A stretch of 35,350 bases of DNA, taken from assembly GCA_024276425.1 (NCBI GenBank), contig JAJRXF010000162.1:1-35350 (forward strand). The letters run 5' to 3'. The notes below the pieces were generated by a model. That model was given only the letters and a program-made list of their open reading frames with translations. It was not told where the DNA came from and did not search any database. The translations under genes and the position numbers were made by a program. Position 1 is the first letter of the stretch, and each line of letters begins with the position of its first letter. The stretch is from Actinomycetes bacterium. GTDB taxonomy: Bacteria > Actinomycetota > Acidimicrobiia > Acidimicrobiales > SZUA-35. Positions 1 through 8,069 of the stretch are shown here, in pieces.

Positions 1-194
1 CATTAGGAGAACTCGGTCCCCAGTCAACAGCCATATTGGCCATGGCACTGAGGCGCATCGGCACCAATCAGGTTGCAAACGAGGTTCTTCTTCAGCGACC
101 CGAACTTGGATCCGTGACCATAGCAACCGAGGAACTTCCACCTCTGGTGGTGCTCGAAAGTCAGCGACCATCCGGCGGCCTCGACCTCAACTAG
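1..194 (+). CDS. C-terminal end of an unidentified protein (5' truncated)
   Basis: The frame is open from the left edge, with the first full codon at base 3, and ends at TAG 192-194, giving about 63 residues. The tail is leucine- and alanine-rich and ends in PSGGLDLN. There is no membrane segment or recognisable motif, so no family is assigned. It lies directly upstream of a small membrane protein on the same strand (start 204), so the two may be co-transcribed. It is called coding because the frame is open and continues with a plausible composition up to a tight junction with the next gene. Confidence 0.55.
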   Translation, partial: LGELGPQSTAILAMALRRIGTNQVANEVLLQRPELGSVTIATEELPPLVVLESQRPSGGLDLN

Positions 195-203
195 TATTTG
201 GCC

Positions 204-404
204 ATGTCCAGTTTGCCCGAGCGTCCCACAACGCCAGTATCAATGGTGATTGGCATGTGGATAGTTGGCCTCATTGTTGGTCTGGTTGTGCTCTGGTGGC
301 TGATTGGTGTCTTGACCGCCTTGTTGAAAACCGTGGTCCTAGTCACCCTCGTTGGCGGGGCTATCTATGCTGTCACCAAACTCGGCCGCACGCCCAATCC
401 CTAA
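204..404 (+). CDS. Small membrane protein, 66 aa
   Basis: ATG at 204 is preferred over an in-frame TTG at 198; no clear Shine-Dalgarno is visible for either. The protein has a short polar N-terminus (MSSLPERPTT) and one long or two closely spaced hydrophobic segments at about residues 14-38 and 42-58. It ends in a short basic tail (KLGRTPNP). Function is unknown. It starts 9 bases after the stop of the preceding gene and converges with the LytR_C-domain gene, leaving only 20 bases between the stops. The hydrophobic pattern and the compact fit between neighbours support it as a real gene. Confidence 0.6.
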   Translation: MSSLPERPTTPVSMVIGMWIVGLIVGLVVLWWLIGVLTALLKTVVLVTLVGGAIYAVTKLGRTPNP

Positions 405-424
405 GGCCATCTAACCTCGCCTCA

Positions 425-1015
425 CTAGATCTGAATGAGCTGATCGTTTCCGATTCGGACAATGACATTGGCTGCCTGGGTGTCTTCGATCGGTGAGTTG
501 GCTGGGTCAAAGGGAGCGACCGTCTCGACCGGAACACCAAAGACTGCGGCAACGGCTTGAGCATCAAGTTCGAAACCTTCGGTGTAGAGAATCACCGTGG
601 GGCCAGGAGCCCGAGCATCATCTGGGGTTGCGACGGCGTAACCGGACTCTTGGAGCTTGGCCGATCCCCTACCTGCCACCCCAGCGATGCCACCAGAGCC
701 GTTCAAGACAAGCACCTTCACCTCGGCTGGGGCTCGTGGCTCTGTGGGAGCTGCGGGAACGGTTTCCTCGGAGGTCTCCGGCTGTTGATCAGCGGCCACC
801 GAGGACGTTTCGACCGCTTCATCCGCCTGAACTGTCGTTGTAGTGGTTGTGCTATCTCCACTGATGGCAGCTACCGAGTCAGTCTTGTTTAATCCCTTTG
901 CCATAAGCAAAACGCCAACCAGTACAGCAATGGCAACCACGGCCACACCGCGGGCGGCATTGACTCCCGCTGACTTCCCGAACCCTCCACCAGCCTCATG
1001 GGCTCCAGCTGTCAT
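425..1015 (-). CDS. Membrane-anchored LytR C-terminal-domain protein
   Basis: This 196-aa protein has a short cytoplasmic N-terminus and one membrane segment at about residues 22-39 (VAVVAIAVLVGVLLMAKG). A Ser/Thr/Glu/Pro-rich linker runs to about residue 97, followed by a C-terminal domain beginning VKVLVLNGSG. That start and the later VxTVAPFDP-like stretch are typical of the LytR_C family (PF13399), found at the end of LytR-CpsA-Psr ligases and as stand-alone proteins in actinomycetes. The LCP catalytic domain itself is absent. ATG 1015 is preceded by GGAG at a normal distance. It is expected to act at the outer face of the membrane on the cell wall; the exact role is unknown. Confidence 0.8.
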   Translation of the reverse strand: MTAGAHEAGGGFGKSAGVNAARGVAVVAIAVLVGVLLMAKGLNKTDSVAAISGDSTTTTTTVQADEAVETSSVAADQQPETSEETVPAAPTEPRAPAEVKVLVLNGSGGIAGVAGRGSAKLQESGYAVATPDDARAPGPTVILYTEGFELDAQAVAAVFGVPVETVAPFDPANSPIEDTQAANVIVRIGNDQLIQI

Positions 1016-1187
1016 CGTGCGTTCTCCACTCTAGGACTGCGACATCTACCTCGATTCATACCCCAGACCGTAGCCGTTGAGAAGACCATCGAGCGGGCTA
1101 GGTATCAATCGTCCCCTCCGATTCTGTCTGGCCAGCACCAAGACGTTCTAGACTTGTGCCGACTCTCCCAGAGAAACCAGTCCCCGT

Positions 1188-1264
1188 GCCCGAATAGCTC
1201 AGTTGGCCAGAGCGCTGCTCTTGTAAAGCAGATGTCGTCGGTTCGAATCCGACTTCGGGCCCCA
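1188..1264 (+). tRNA. tRNA-Thr, anticodon TGT
   Basis: A full cloverleaf is visible. The acceptor GCCCGAA (1188-1194) pairs with TTCGGGC (1254-1260). The D stem is GCTC/GAGC and the anticodon stem CTGCT/AGCAG with loop CTTGTAA, giving anticodon TGT (1222-1224). The T stem is GTCGG/CCGAC around TTCGAAT. Base 1261 (C) falls at the discriminator position, followed by an encoded CCA at 1262-1264 and then by another CCA-like run. It reads ACA (and probably other ACN) codons. Confidence 0.95.
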
Positions 1265-1305
1265 CCAATTTTCCCGTCACACCAGCCCGGCCCGCGGCAA
1301 ATCAA

Positions 1306-2424
1306 CTACCGCGTCACGTCGATATAGACAGCACCTTGGGCGGCCGAAACCTCAACTATCAGCTTCAGATCAGGCAAATCCTCGGCCGGGACAGACCAGC
1401 AAACGTTGCCCTGAAGGACCTCACCTGGTGTGACCTGACCAGTGTTGTCAAAATCGTTTGGTACTACTCCACAGTAGTTGTCAGATTCGGTGAGTAACTG
1501 GCCCGAAGGCCCAATGGCCTCGAATTGCAGAACCGAACTACTTACCGCGTCCGGCCCAGACTTGTACGTCACCTCTATAGGCACCAGGACAAATACTTGG
1601 CCCGCCGGCGGAGGGTCGTTGAACTCGTTCTCAGCCAGAACTTGGGCGGTGCCATCAACTGCTGGGCCTGCCACTTTCACGGTCCAACGAATCTCTTGCC
1701 CGTCACCGTCCAGGTCAGGGTAAAAGATGGCAACCGAATCATCGATGGCCCACGGTTCGCTGAGGCTGCCCGGACCAACACCCTCGGGCGGAGCTGGTCT
1801 TTTGACCAGCGTTGTCTCGGCTTGCGGTTGGGCAGCGGTGGTGGTGGTGCCCGCATCGGTGTCCGTTGGGACACCAACGGCAAAGAGAACGACCGGCACG
1901 GCAACAAGGAGGACAACAAACCCGATTCCAAGCATGATCAATAGGACCTTGAGACCGGATTTTCCTCCCTTCGCCGGCTCCTGACTACCGGGCGCTCCCG
2001 GAGCGGCTGCTCCATAGCCCGGCGGTGTCGACACTGCTGGCGCTACCTCGGCCACAGGCATTCCCGGGGGCGGGGCTGCTACTGGAGGGGCAACGGATAC
2101 TGGTGGTGTGTAGGTTTCTGGGGCCGGTTCCGGAGCCGTTGGAGGTTGACTGATCGATCCAAGCGGCTCTGCGGCCAGACCAGAGTTGGCAGCCGCAGGA
2201 GGTGTCCCGGCCACGGTTGGGAGAGTCTGGGTGGGATCGGCGGCCGCTTCGGTCACAGTCGGAAGCACCTGAGTCGGAGCGGTCTCAACGCCAGCTGGTC
2301 CCGGGCCATAACCCTCAGGCCACCACAGCCCGTCTGGGGCCTGATACCAACCCTCGGGCGGTGGCCAGGGATAATCCTTGTTGTCCCAGGCCTTGTAGCT
2401 GCCACTAGCTGTGTGCTCGCTCAT
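1306..2424 (-). CDS. Proline-rich membrane protein with DUF2510-like header and DUF4352-like domain
   Basis: ATG 2424 is chosen because GAGGAG lies just upstream and this start avoids overlapping rlmB; an upstream ATG at 2436 would overlap. The 372-aa product opens with a WPPPEGWYQAPDGLWWPEG block resembling DUF2510, followed by a long Pro/Ala/Thr-rich linker. One membrane helix follows at about residues 155-180 (LKVLLIMLGIGFVVLLVAVP). The roughly 150-residue exported C-terminal domain has the beta-rich, hydrophobic-alternating look of DUF4352 proteins, with two cysteines (near YCGVV and NVCWSV) that could pair. It starts 8 bases after rlmB and may be the last gene of the ispD-ispF-rlmB transcript. 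Function is unknown. Confidence 0.75.
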   Translation of the reverse strand: MSEHTASGSYKAWDNKDYPWPPPEGWYQAPDGLWWPEGYGPGPAGVETAPTQVLPTVTEAAADPTQTLPTVAGTPPAAANSGLAAEPLGSISQPPTAPEPAPETYTPPVSVAPPVAAPPPGMPVAEVAPAVSTPPGYGAAAPGAPGSQEPAKGGKSGLKVLLIMLGIGFVVLLVAVPVVLFAVGVPTDTDAGTTTTAAQPQAETTLVKRPAPPEGVGPGSLSEPWAIDDSVAIFYPDLDGDGQEIRWTVKVAGPAVDGTAQVLAENEFNDPPPAGQVFVLVPIEVTYKSGPDAVSSSVLQFEAIGPSGQLLTESDNYCGVVPNDFDNTGQVTPGEVLQGNVCWSVPAEDLPDLKLIVEVSAAQGAVYIDVTR

Positions 2425-2432
2425 CGCTCTCC

Positions 2433-3470
2433 TCACCCAAGCCCTCTACCCCGCGCCCGACTCGCTGAGTCCTCAGCAAGTCGGGCCTGTCGGATTCGAA
2501 CGATCTCAAAGCAAGCGACGGCACCGGCCATGGCGACGTTCAAACTGTTCAATCGGCCGACCAAAGGTATAGATGCAACCGTATCCGCCCGCTCGGCCAC
2601 AAGGCGGGACAGTCCCGATCCTTCGGCCCCAAGAATGAGAGCCACCGCCCGGCCATCGTTGAGCGGCAAGCTGAAGATAGACGAGTCGCCACCGGCGTCA
2701 AGACCAATGGTGTAAACCCCCAACTCTTGCAGACGTAACAGGGCCGCTGGAATTCCCCCAACCAAAGCCATTGGGAGATGCTCAACCGCACCGGCCGCTG
2801 CTTTTGTCACCGTCGGCGAAATATGCACCGACCGATGGCGAGGAAGGACGATCCCTGTCACGCCGGCACATTCGGCCGTACGAAGGATGGCACCCAGATT
2901 CCCTGGATCCGTTACCCCATCAAGAATCAGGAGAAACGCGCCTTTCTTCTTCGCCAACGTCTCAAGGTCGGTCTCGGGCACCGGCTGGGCCCGAGCAATC
3001 ACTCCCTGGTGTGAATCGGTGAGGGCCTCCACGCTCATACGCTTGCGATTGATTGGCCGAAAGGCCACCTTCATCTCGTTGGCCAACTCTCGAATGTCAT
3101 CCAGCACCTCAGCATGGTCCATGTCGTCGATCATCAAGACTTCGTGGATCCTTCGGTTGCCAGCCAAAAGAAGCTCCCTGACGGCCTGCCGTCCTTCGAT
3201 CTGATCGCCACCAAGTCCCTTCTTTTTCGTCTGGCGACGCCGCCCATCTGAACCCGATCCAGCAGCGCCCTTTCGTCGTCGGCGAGAAGGAGGGGGTCCC
3301 TGTTCATTCGGGGACTTAGCACCAGCGTGGCGGGCTCGACCCTTCGTGCCCTTTTTCGGCCCCGCCCGGCCTGAACGACCACTGTTGCGTCCGCCAGCAG
3401 GCCGGTCTTGAGAGCCGCGACGCCCACTTCCTGAGCGACTGCCCGAACCCGATGATTTTGACCGGCTCAT
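2433..3470 (-). CDS. rlmB: 23S rRNA (guanosine 2'-O) methyltransferase, SpoU/RlmB type
   Basis: This 345-aa protein begins with about 85 residues of Ser/Gly/Arg/Lys-rich low complexity. The substrate-binding domain then starts at IEGRQAVRELLL. The SPOUT methyltransferase domain has all three SpoU motifs: DPGNLGAILRTAECAG, ILGAEGSGLS and IPLVGRLNSLNVAMAGAV. Members methylate a ribose in 23S rRNA using S-adenosylmethionine through a trefoil-knot fold. ATG 3470 overlaps the ispF stop as ATGA, implying translational coupling; ispF-rlmB neighbours are common in Actinobacteria. The basic N-terminal extension is common in the actinobacterial branch and may bind RNA. The exact target nucleotide cannot be read from the sequence. 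Confidence 0.93.
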   Translation of the reverse strand: MSRSKSSGSGSRSGSGRRGSQDRPAGGRNSGRSGRAGPKKGTKGRARHAGAKSPNEQGPPPSRRRRKGAAGSGSDGRRRQTKKKGLGGDQIEGRQAVRELLLAGNRRIHEVLMIDDMDHAEVLDDIRELANEMKVAFRPINRKRMSVEALTDSHQGVIARAQPVPETDLETLAKKKGAFLLILDGVTDPGNLGAILRTAECAGVTGIVLPRHRSVHISPTVTKAAAGAVEHLPMALVGGIPAALLRLQELGVYTIGLDAGGDSSIFSLPLNDGRAVALILGAEGSGLSRLVAERADTVASIPLVGRLNSLNVAMAGAVACFEIVRIRQARLAEDSASRARGRGLG

Positions 3471-3970
3471 TTCTCAACCACCAAGGCAACGGCATGACAC
3501 TGAACGCCGCCAGCAAGACCCGCGATTCCCTCGGTACGTTTTCCCTTCATGCTCACGGGTGCTCCTATTGCTGCGGAAAGATTCAGCTCCATCTCGGCCC
3601 GACGAGGCGCGAGCTTCGGAACGTCCAAGATGACTGTGCAATCGACATTTACCACTCTCCAACCCTTCTCAGCCATGAACTCGGAAGCTTGGCGTAGAAG
3701 TGCAATACTGTCGACTCCGGACAGGGAAGGGTCCGTGTCCGGGAACAGCGTCCCAATGTCACCGAGGCCTGCTGCCCCCAGGATGGCATCGATACACGCG
3801 TGGGCTGCCACATCGGCGTCACTATGCCCAACGAGGCCGACCGCCTCGGAGAACTCGACCCCGCCCAACACAAAAACCCGATCGGTGTCCTCAGAGAACG
3901 GGTGGACATCGAAGCCTTGACCAACCCGAAACGGGACCGGCTCTCGCTGGTTGGTGAGGTGTTTAGACAT
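3467..3970 (-). CDS. ispF: 2-C-methyl-D-erythritol 2,4-cyclodiphosphate synthase
   Basis: IspF closes CDP-methylerythritol 2-phosphate to the cyclic diphosphate in the non-mevalonate isoprenoid pathway. The 167-aa length fits the family. Visible motifs are GFDVHPF (metal-binding Asp and His), the HSDADV stretch with the third ligand, and LFPDTDPSLSGVDS. The usual KATTTEG stretch near the end reads KGKRTEG, keeping TEG but losing two threonines. ATG 3970 overlaps the ispD stop by 8 bases and the stop overlaps rlmB as ATGA, so the three genes form one coupled unit. Confidence 0.95.
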   Translation of the reverse strand: MSKHLTNQREPVPFRVGQGFDVHPFSEDTDRVFVLGGVEFSEAVGLVGHSDADVAAHACIDAILGAAGLGDIGTLFPDTDPSLSGVDSIALLRQASEFMAEKGWRVVNVDCTVILDVPKLAPRRAEMELNLSAAIGAPVSMKGKRTEGIAGLAGGVQCHAVALVVEK

Positions 3971-4601
3971 GAGATCCTCGCTGTTCTCTTTCGGTGAGGA
4001 TGACTTCGGCCAGACGCAGATCGGTGGGAACCGTGATCTTCAAGTTCTCAAAATCACCATCAACGTGAACGACTGTCCCTCCAGATCCAGTAACCAGGGC
4101 CGCGTCATCCGTTGCATCGTCACCCATGGCGTGCCCGGCCAACAGGGCAGAAAGGGCGAAACCTTGGGGGGTCTGCACGGCCACCAGTTCGTCGCGGTCA
4201 ACCGGGGAGCCATCATGGCGACGAAGAGTATCGGTGACGGGAACAACAGGCACGGCCCCATCAGCGCTAGACAAGGCGGCTACGACACGGGCCACGACCG
4301 ATGGGGGGGCGAGCGGGCGAGCGCCATCGTGGACCAACACATGTGTCGCCGATTCTGGTAGGGCGTCCAACCCCGCTCGGACAGACTCCGAGCGGGTTTC
4401 TCCGCCCGCCACAACTCGATGGTCGTCCAACCCAAGAGATCCAACGTGTTCCCTCGGTACAACAACCACTGTCCGCCCGGGGCAATTCATTGCCTCAATC
4501 GACCAATCGAGCACGCGTTTGGGCCCAAGTCGATCAAGCTGCTTGAGGCGCCCAAATCGGGTTCCCAAGCCAGCGGCAACAACGATGGCCCAAAGCTCCA
4601 T
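3963..4601 (-). CDS. ispD: 2-C-methyl-D-erythritol 4-phosphate cytidylyltransferase
   Basis: IspD joins CTP and methylerythritol 4-phosphate, two steps before IspF. The 212-aa product opens with the nucleotide-binding VVAAGLGTRFG loop and a downstream PKR. It has the VLVHDGARPL and VAVQTPQGF motifs of the family and a C-terminal VHVDGDFENLKITVPTDL block. All are at the expected spacing. ATG 4601 is the first gene of the minus-strand ispD-ispF-rlmB unit and diverges from crp across a 112-base gap. Confidence 0.95.
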   Translation of the reverse strand: MELWAIVVAAGLGTRFGRLKQLDRLGPKRVLDWSIEAMNCPGRTVVVVPREHVGSLGLDDHRVVAGGETRSESVRAGLDALPESATHVLVHDGARPLAPPSVVARVVAALSSADGAVPVVPVTDTLRRHDGSPVDRDELVAVQTPQGFALSALLAGHAMGDDATDDAALVTGSGGTVVHVDGDFENLKITVPTDLRLAEVILTEREQRGSHV

Positions 4602-4675
4602 TGCCCCCGACGCTATCCCCCTTGGGCCTAACGTCGCTTCCTCGTATCCACTTCGTAATCACGCTCTTGGGGTGA

Positions 4676-4691
4676 TGTGACATCCAGCACC
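4676..4691. promoter_or_regulatory. Possible Crp-type operator upstream of crp
   Basis: TGTGA-N6-GCACC matches the left half of the TGTGA-N6-TCACA Crp consensus exactly and the right half in three of five bases. It lies in the ispD-crp divergent gap, 22 bases before the crp start. It overlaps a small perfect inverted repeat, GATGT-G-ACATC. Autoregulation of crp would fit, but the match is partial. Confidence 0.3.
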
Positions 4692-4713
4692 ATTTGCGGG
4701 CTAGCGTGGCCGA

Positions 4714-5373
4714 ATGGTTTCGACCGAACTTCTTCGTGAAATTGTACTGTTTTCGGGCTTCGACGATGCGACGATCGATTCCCTGGCTGAGACGGCAGAA
4801 GTGCGTGTACTCAAGCGAGGCGACGTGTTGTTTGCCGAAAATGATGCCCCGGCTGACCTGTTTGTGACTGTGTCGGGCCGGATTGCGATGGTCAATCGTT
4901 CAATCGATGGCCGAGAGAGCGTCGTCGCCCTCATGGAGGAAGGGGATCTCTTCGGGGAAATGCCCCTCTTTGACGGACACAATCGCTCGACCGATGGGAG
5001 AGCCCTGGAGGCTTCCGAAGTCTTAGTTATCCCCTATGAGCCCCTCCGAGGGATCTATTCCAATGATCCGGCACAGTTGTGGCGAGTGGTTGAGCTGCTG
5101 GCGAGCAGGCTCCGAACCATGGATGGGGTCCTGGCCGATTCGGTCTTTCTTGATGTAACCGGACGCACCGCCAAGCGGCTGTTAGAAATTGCGGGCGACT
5201 CCGACGACTTCTCGTTGCCTGTTACCCAAGAAGAACTCGCCGGCATGGTAGGCGCTAGCCGGGAACGGGTAAACAAGGCAATCGCCAGCTTCGTACGGCT
5301 TGGCTGGATCGATCAGCGTGAGCGTCGCTACCACATTCTCAATCGAGATCAGTTGGAACTGCGAGCACGTTAA
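4714..5373 (+). CDS. crp: Crp/Fnr-family transcriptional regulator
   Basis: This 219-aa protein has an N-terminal cyclic-nucleotide-binding fold (about residues 10-120), including GDLFGEMPLFDG and an Arg-containing turn (RSTDGRALEAS). A dimerisation helix follows, then a winged helix-turn-helix (about 165-215) with TQEELAGMVGASRERVNKAI. The HTH and the preceding GRTAKRLLEIA strongly resemble mycobacterial Crp (Rv3676) and GlxR. It probably binds cAMP, although the phosphate-binding loop is not the textbook version. ATG 4714 is the first start. It diverges from ispD and converges with disA. A weak Crp-like site precedes it. Confidence 0.88.
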   Translation: MVSTELLREIVLFSGFDDATIDSLAETAEVRVLKRGDVLFAENDAPADLFVTVSGRIAMVNRSIDGRESVVALMEEGDLFGEMPLFDGHNRSTDGRALEASEVLVIPYEPLRGIYSNDPAQLWRVVELLASRLRTMDGVLADSVFLDVTGRTAKRLLEIAGDSDDFSLPVTQEELAGMVGASRERVNKAIASFVRLGWIDQRERRYHILNRDQLELRAR

Positions 5374-5425
5374 CGCGCTCCTAAGCAGCCCCGCCCTACA
5401 CCAGACCTCCTACCAGCGCGCTCTG

Positions 5426-5462
5426 CTCTTCACCTACACGGCCTACTCTTCACCTACACGGC
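5426..5462. repeat. 20-base-period direct repeat across the disA stop codon
   Basis: CTCTTCACCTACACGGC occurs at 5426-5442 and again at 5446-5462, a period of 20. The second copy encodes the last DisA residues (RRVGEE), and the disA stop (5443-5445) lies between the copies. It looks like a recent short tandem duplication. Confidence 0.85.
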
Positions 5463-6495
5463 GGAGCCAGTCTTGAATGCCTTTGGCCTTGCGAATGCCA
5501 ATTCCCTCAACCTCGGTCAGTTGCTCTGTCGTGGCCTCAACGACCGCACTAAGCGTTCCGAAATGATCGACCACGTTCGTGACTGCTGCCTCGGTGATTC
5601 GAGGCAGGTGGGTCAGAAGCCGGTAGCCGCGAGAGGCCAAATTGGAGCCGCCATCGTCATCCCCCGTTGGTAGTCGTACGGTCTTGGCCAGGATCGTGGC
5701 ATCGAACAGGGCATCGTCATCAAGGCCAGCAAGGGCATCCATGGCCTCATCAATGCCGAAACTTGCCGACGGACGAAAATAGTCACGAATCAGTAGGGCC
5801 CGGTCATCGGCGACACCAGCCATGAGTTCGTCAAGCTGAAGACGCACCAGACGGCCATCTGAGCCAAGCTCGACCAGGTTACGTTCTATCTCCGTAGCAA
5901 TTCTGACTACCATCTCGGACCGCTGGAGGACCTCAATGACATGGTGGAGTGAGACGAGGTTGACAATTTCCAGGGCCGATAGTTCCTTGGTGACCGTATC
6001 CAGCCTGATTCGATAACGCTCCAGAGTCTGCAGCGCCTGATTCGAACGCTCTAACAAACGGCTAACCGACTCGATTGAGTGCCGAGAACCACCGTCGTAC
6101 ACCTGAATTTCCTTGCGAGATTCCGATACGGCGATGACGGGAACATTAAGGGACCGCGCCACTCGTTCAGCCGTTCGATGTCTGGTCCCGGTTTCCGATG
6201 TCGGCACGTTGGGATTCGGGACAAGGTGAACATTAGCCCTGGCTATCCGGCTCGCATCCTCAGCCAGAATTATGGCCCCATCCATTTTGGCCAATTCCGA
6301 CAGCCTCTGGGGCGTGTATGCCGCATCAAGCAAGAACCCGCCGGAGCAAATGTTCAAAACCTCGGGGCCATCACCCACGATGATCAGGCCACCCCGACCG
6401 GATTGCAAAACTCGGTCAAGGCCATCACGAAGCGGCGAACCCGGCGCGATCTGAGCCAACGCGCGAAGCATTGATCTATCAGAACGAGTAGCCAT
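5443..6495 (-). CDS. disA: DNA integrity scanning protein DisA, diadenylate cyclase
   Basis: DisA makes cyclic di-AMP from two ATP and scans DNA for branched structures. The 350-aa length is normal. The N-terminal DAC domain carries both catalytic motifs: the DGA motif (KMDGAIIL) and the RHR motif (GTRHRTAERVA). A helical spine follows, and a C-terminal helix-hairpin-helix DNA-binding domain has TEVEGIGIRKAKGIQDWL. radA lies just upstream in the same direction (80-base gap), the usual pairing, and RadA is a known modulator of DisA in other bacteria. The last residues and stop sit in a short tandem duplication. Confidence 0.96.
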   Translation of the reverse strand: MATRSDRSMLRALAQIAPGSPLRDGLDRVLQSGRGGLIIVGDGPEVLNICSGGFLLDAAYTPQRLSELAKMDGAIILAEDASRIARANVHLVPNPNVPTSETGTRHRTAERVARSLNVPVIAVSESRKEIQVYDGGSRHSIESVSRLLERSNQALQTLERYRIRLDTVTKELSALEIVNLVSLHHVIEVLQRSEMVVRIATEIERNLVELGSDGRLVRLQLDELMAGVADDRALLIRDYFRPSASFGIDEAMDALAGLDDDALFDATILAKTVRLPTGDDDGGSNLASRGYRLLTHLPRITEAAVTNVVDHFGTLSAVVEATTEQLTEVEGIGIRKAKGIQDWLRRVGEE

Positions 6496-6575
6496 CGGAC
6501 CATCCTAGTGCAACCGCCACCAGCCACCGACCAAGCAGAGGACCGCCCGGTGGATTCACTGTCGCATGTCTGGTC

Positions 6576-7916
6576 TCAGACTGAGGCAAGATTGACAGCG
6601 GCCAGTGCCTCTCCAAGAGTCGAGACCCGAACCAGCCTCAGCCCCAAGGGTCCATCCGGCGCCGAGGATGGAACGATGGCTCGCCGAAAACCAAGACGAT
6701 GAGCTTCTTGCAACCGCCGATCGAGTTGGGCGACCGACCGCACCTCGCCCGCCAGCCCGATCTCACCGCAGGCCACCACCTCAGAACCATGTGCTCGCCC
6801 TGTGACGGCCGAAGCAATGGCCAAGGCAAGGCCGAGGTCTGCCCCCGGATCTTTGACCTCGGCCCCACCAGCGGCAGAGGCAAAGACGTCGTTCCCCCAA
6901 AGCTTGACACCGGCGCGCTGCTCTAACACGGCTGCGACCAACTTGAGCCGGCTCGCTCCAACCCCTTGATTGGACAAGATTGGCGGACGGTCACCGTTGG
7001 GGGATGTCAACGCCTGAATTTCAGCCAAGACGGGGCGGCGCTCATCAAGCGCTGGCACGACGATCGAACCAGGCGCCCCAACACAGCGATCGGCCAGGAA
7101 CCGAGCGCTCGGGTCCTCAACTCCACGGAGCCCCGTGCTGGTCATTTCAAAGAGCCCAACATCATTCGTCGGGCCAAAGCGATGCTTGGAAGTCCGCAAA
7201 AACCGAAGGTCGTGATGGCGATCTCCAGAGAAAGAGATGACCGTATCGACCACATGTTCGAGCAATCGAGGGCCAGCCAACGTCCCGTCCTTGGTTACAT
7301 GGCCGATGAAGACCACGGAGATGTTGGTTGACTTTGCCAGGTCGGTCAGGCGATGAGCGGCGGCCCGAACCTGCACCACCGAGCCCGGCGTGCCATCAAT
7401 ATCGGGAACCACCAAAGTCTGAATCGAATCGATAACAACCAGCTGAGGCCTGGCCTGATGCAACGTTGCCTCGATAACCTCGATCGAAGTGTCATCGATT
7501 ACGCAAAGCGTTGGCGGAACCGTACCGAGACGGCTGGCACGGGCGGCCACTTGACTGGGAGCCTCTTCTCCAGTCACAACCACAACCGAAGCCCCTGAGG
7601 CGGCCACAGAACGAGCCATCTGTAAGCTCAGGGTTGATTTTCCAATACCCGGTTCGCCGCTTAGGAGGGTTACCGATCCGGGGACGAGACCACCCCCCAA
7701 CACGCGGTCACACTCACCGATGCCGGTTGGTACTGGGATGGCCTGGGAGCCATCGAAGCTGCTCAGCGCTACCAGGTCGGTTGCCGCGGCTCCCGAAACC
7801 CCTGAAACCGTTGGCTCGATCGAGCCCCAAGTCGAGCAGCGACCACAGCTACCCGTCCACTTCACACTGGGCGCGCCGCACTCGGTACAGATGAATCCTG
7901 GGGGTTTCTTCGCCAT
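6576..7916 (-). CDS. radA: DNA repair protein RadA
   Basis: RadA is a RecA-like ATPase that drives branch migration during recombination. ATG 7916 gives 446 aa; an in-frame GTG at 7922 is possible. The N-terminal zinc finger is CTECG...CGRC, the Walker A is GEPGIGKST, and the RadA-specific motif reads KHRFG (usually KNRFG). The C-terminal Lon-protease-like domain includes DPGADLGLALAIASAVTGR and GEIGLAGEVRSV. It precedes disA on the same strand. Confidence 0.96.
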   Translation of the reverse strand: MAKKPPGFICTECGAPSVKWTGSCGRCSTWGSIEPTVSGVSGAAATDLVALSSFDGSQAIPVPTGIGECDRVLGGGLVPGSVTLLSGEPGIGKSTLSLQMARSVAASGASVVVVTGEEAPSQVAARASRLGTVPPTLCVIDDTSIEVIEATLHQARPQLVVIDSIQTLVVPDIDGTPGSVVQVRAAAHRLTDLAKSTNISVVFIGHVTKDGTLAGPRLLEHVVDTVISFSGDRHHDLRFLRTSKHRFGPTNDVGLFEMTSTGLRGVEDPSARFLADRCVGAPGSIVVPALDERRPVLAEIQALTSPNGDRPPILSNQGVGASRLKLVAAVLEQRAGVKLWGNDVFASAAGGAEVKDPGADLGLALAIASAVTGRAHGSEVVACGEIGLAGEVRSVAQLDRRLQEAHRLGFRRAIVPSSAPDGPLGLRLVRVSTLGEALAAVNLASV

Positions 7917-8069
7917 CGCCACAACCTAATAAGCACCTATGACAGCCGCGAACGAAGGCCTCCATAGGGATCCCACGAATTGGGTGTCAATAGCGACAGA
8001 TTCGATGGCACAATGGCTGGACTACGGTGCCCGTAACTTCGCCAAAACGCTTCAAAAGAAGGATCTCGA

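Noticed and set aside
2146-2715. A 189-codon plus-strand frame over the rlmB/membrane-protein junction
   Set aside because: It is antisense to two well-supported genes and is basic, with no recognisable motif.
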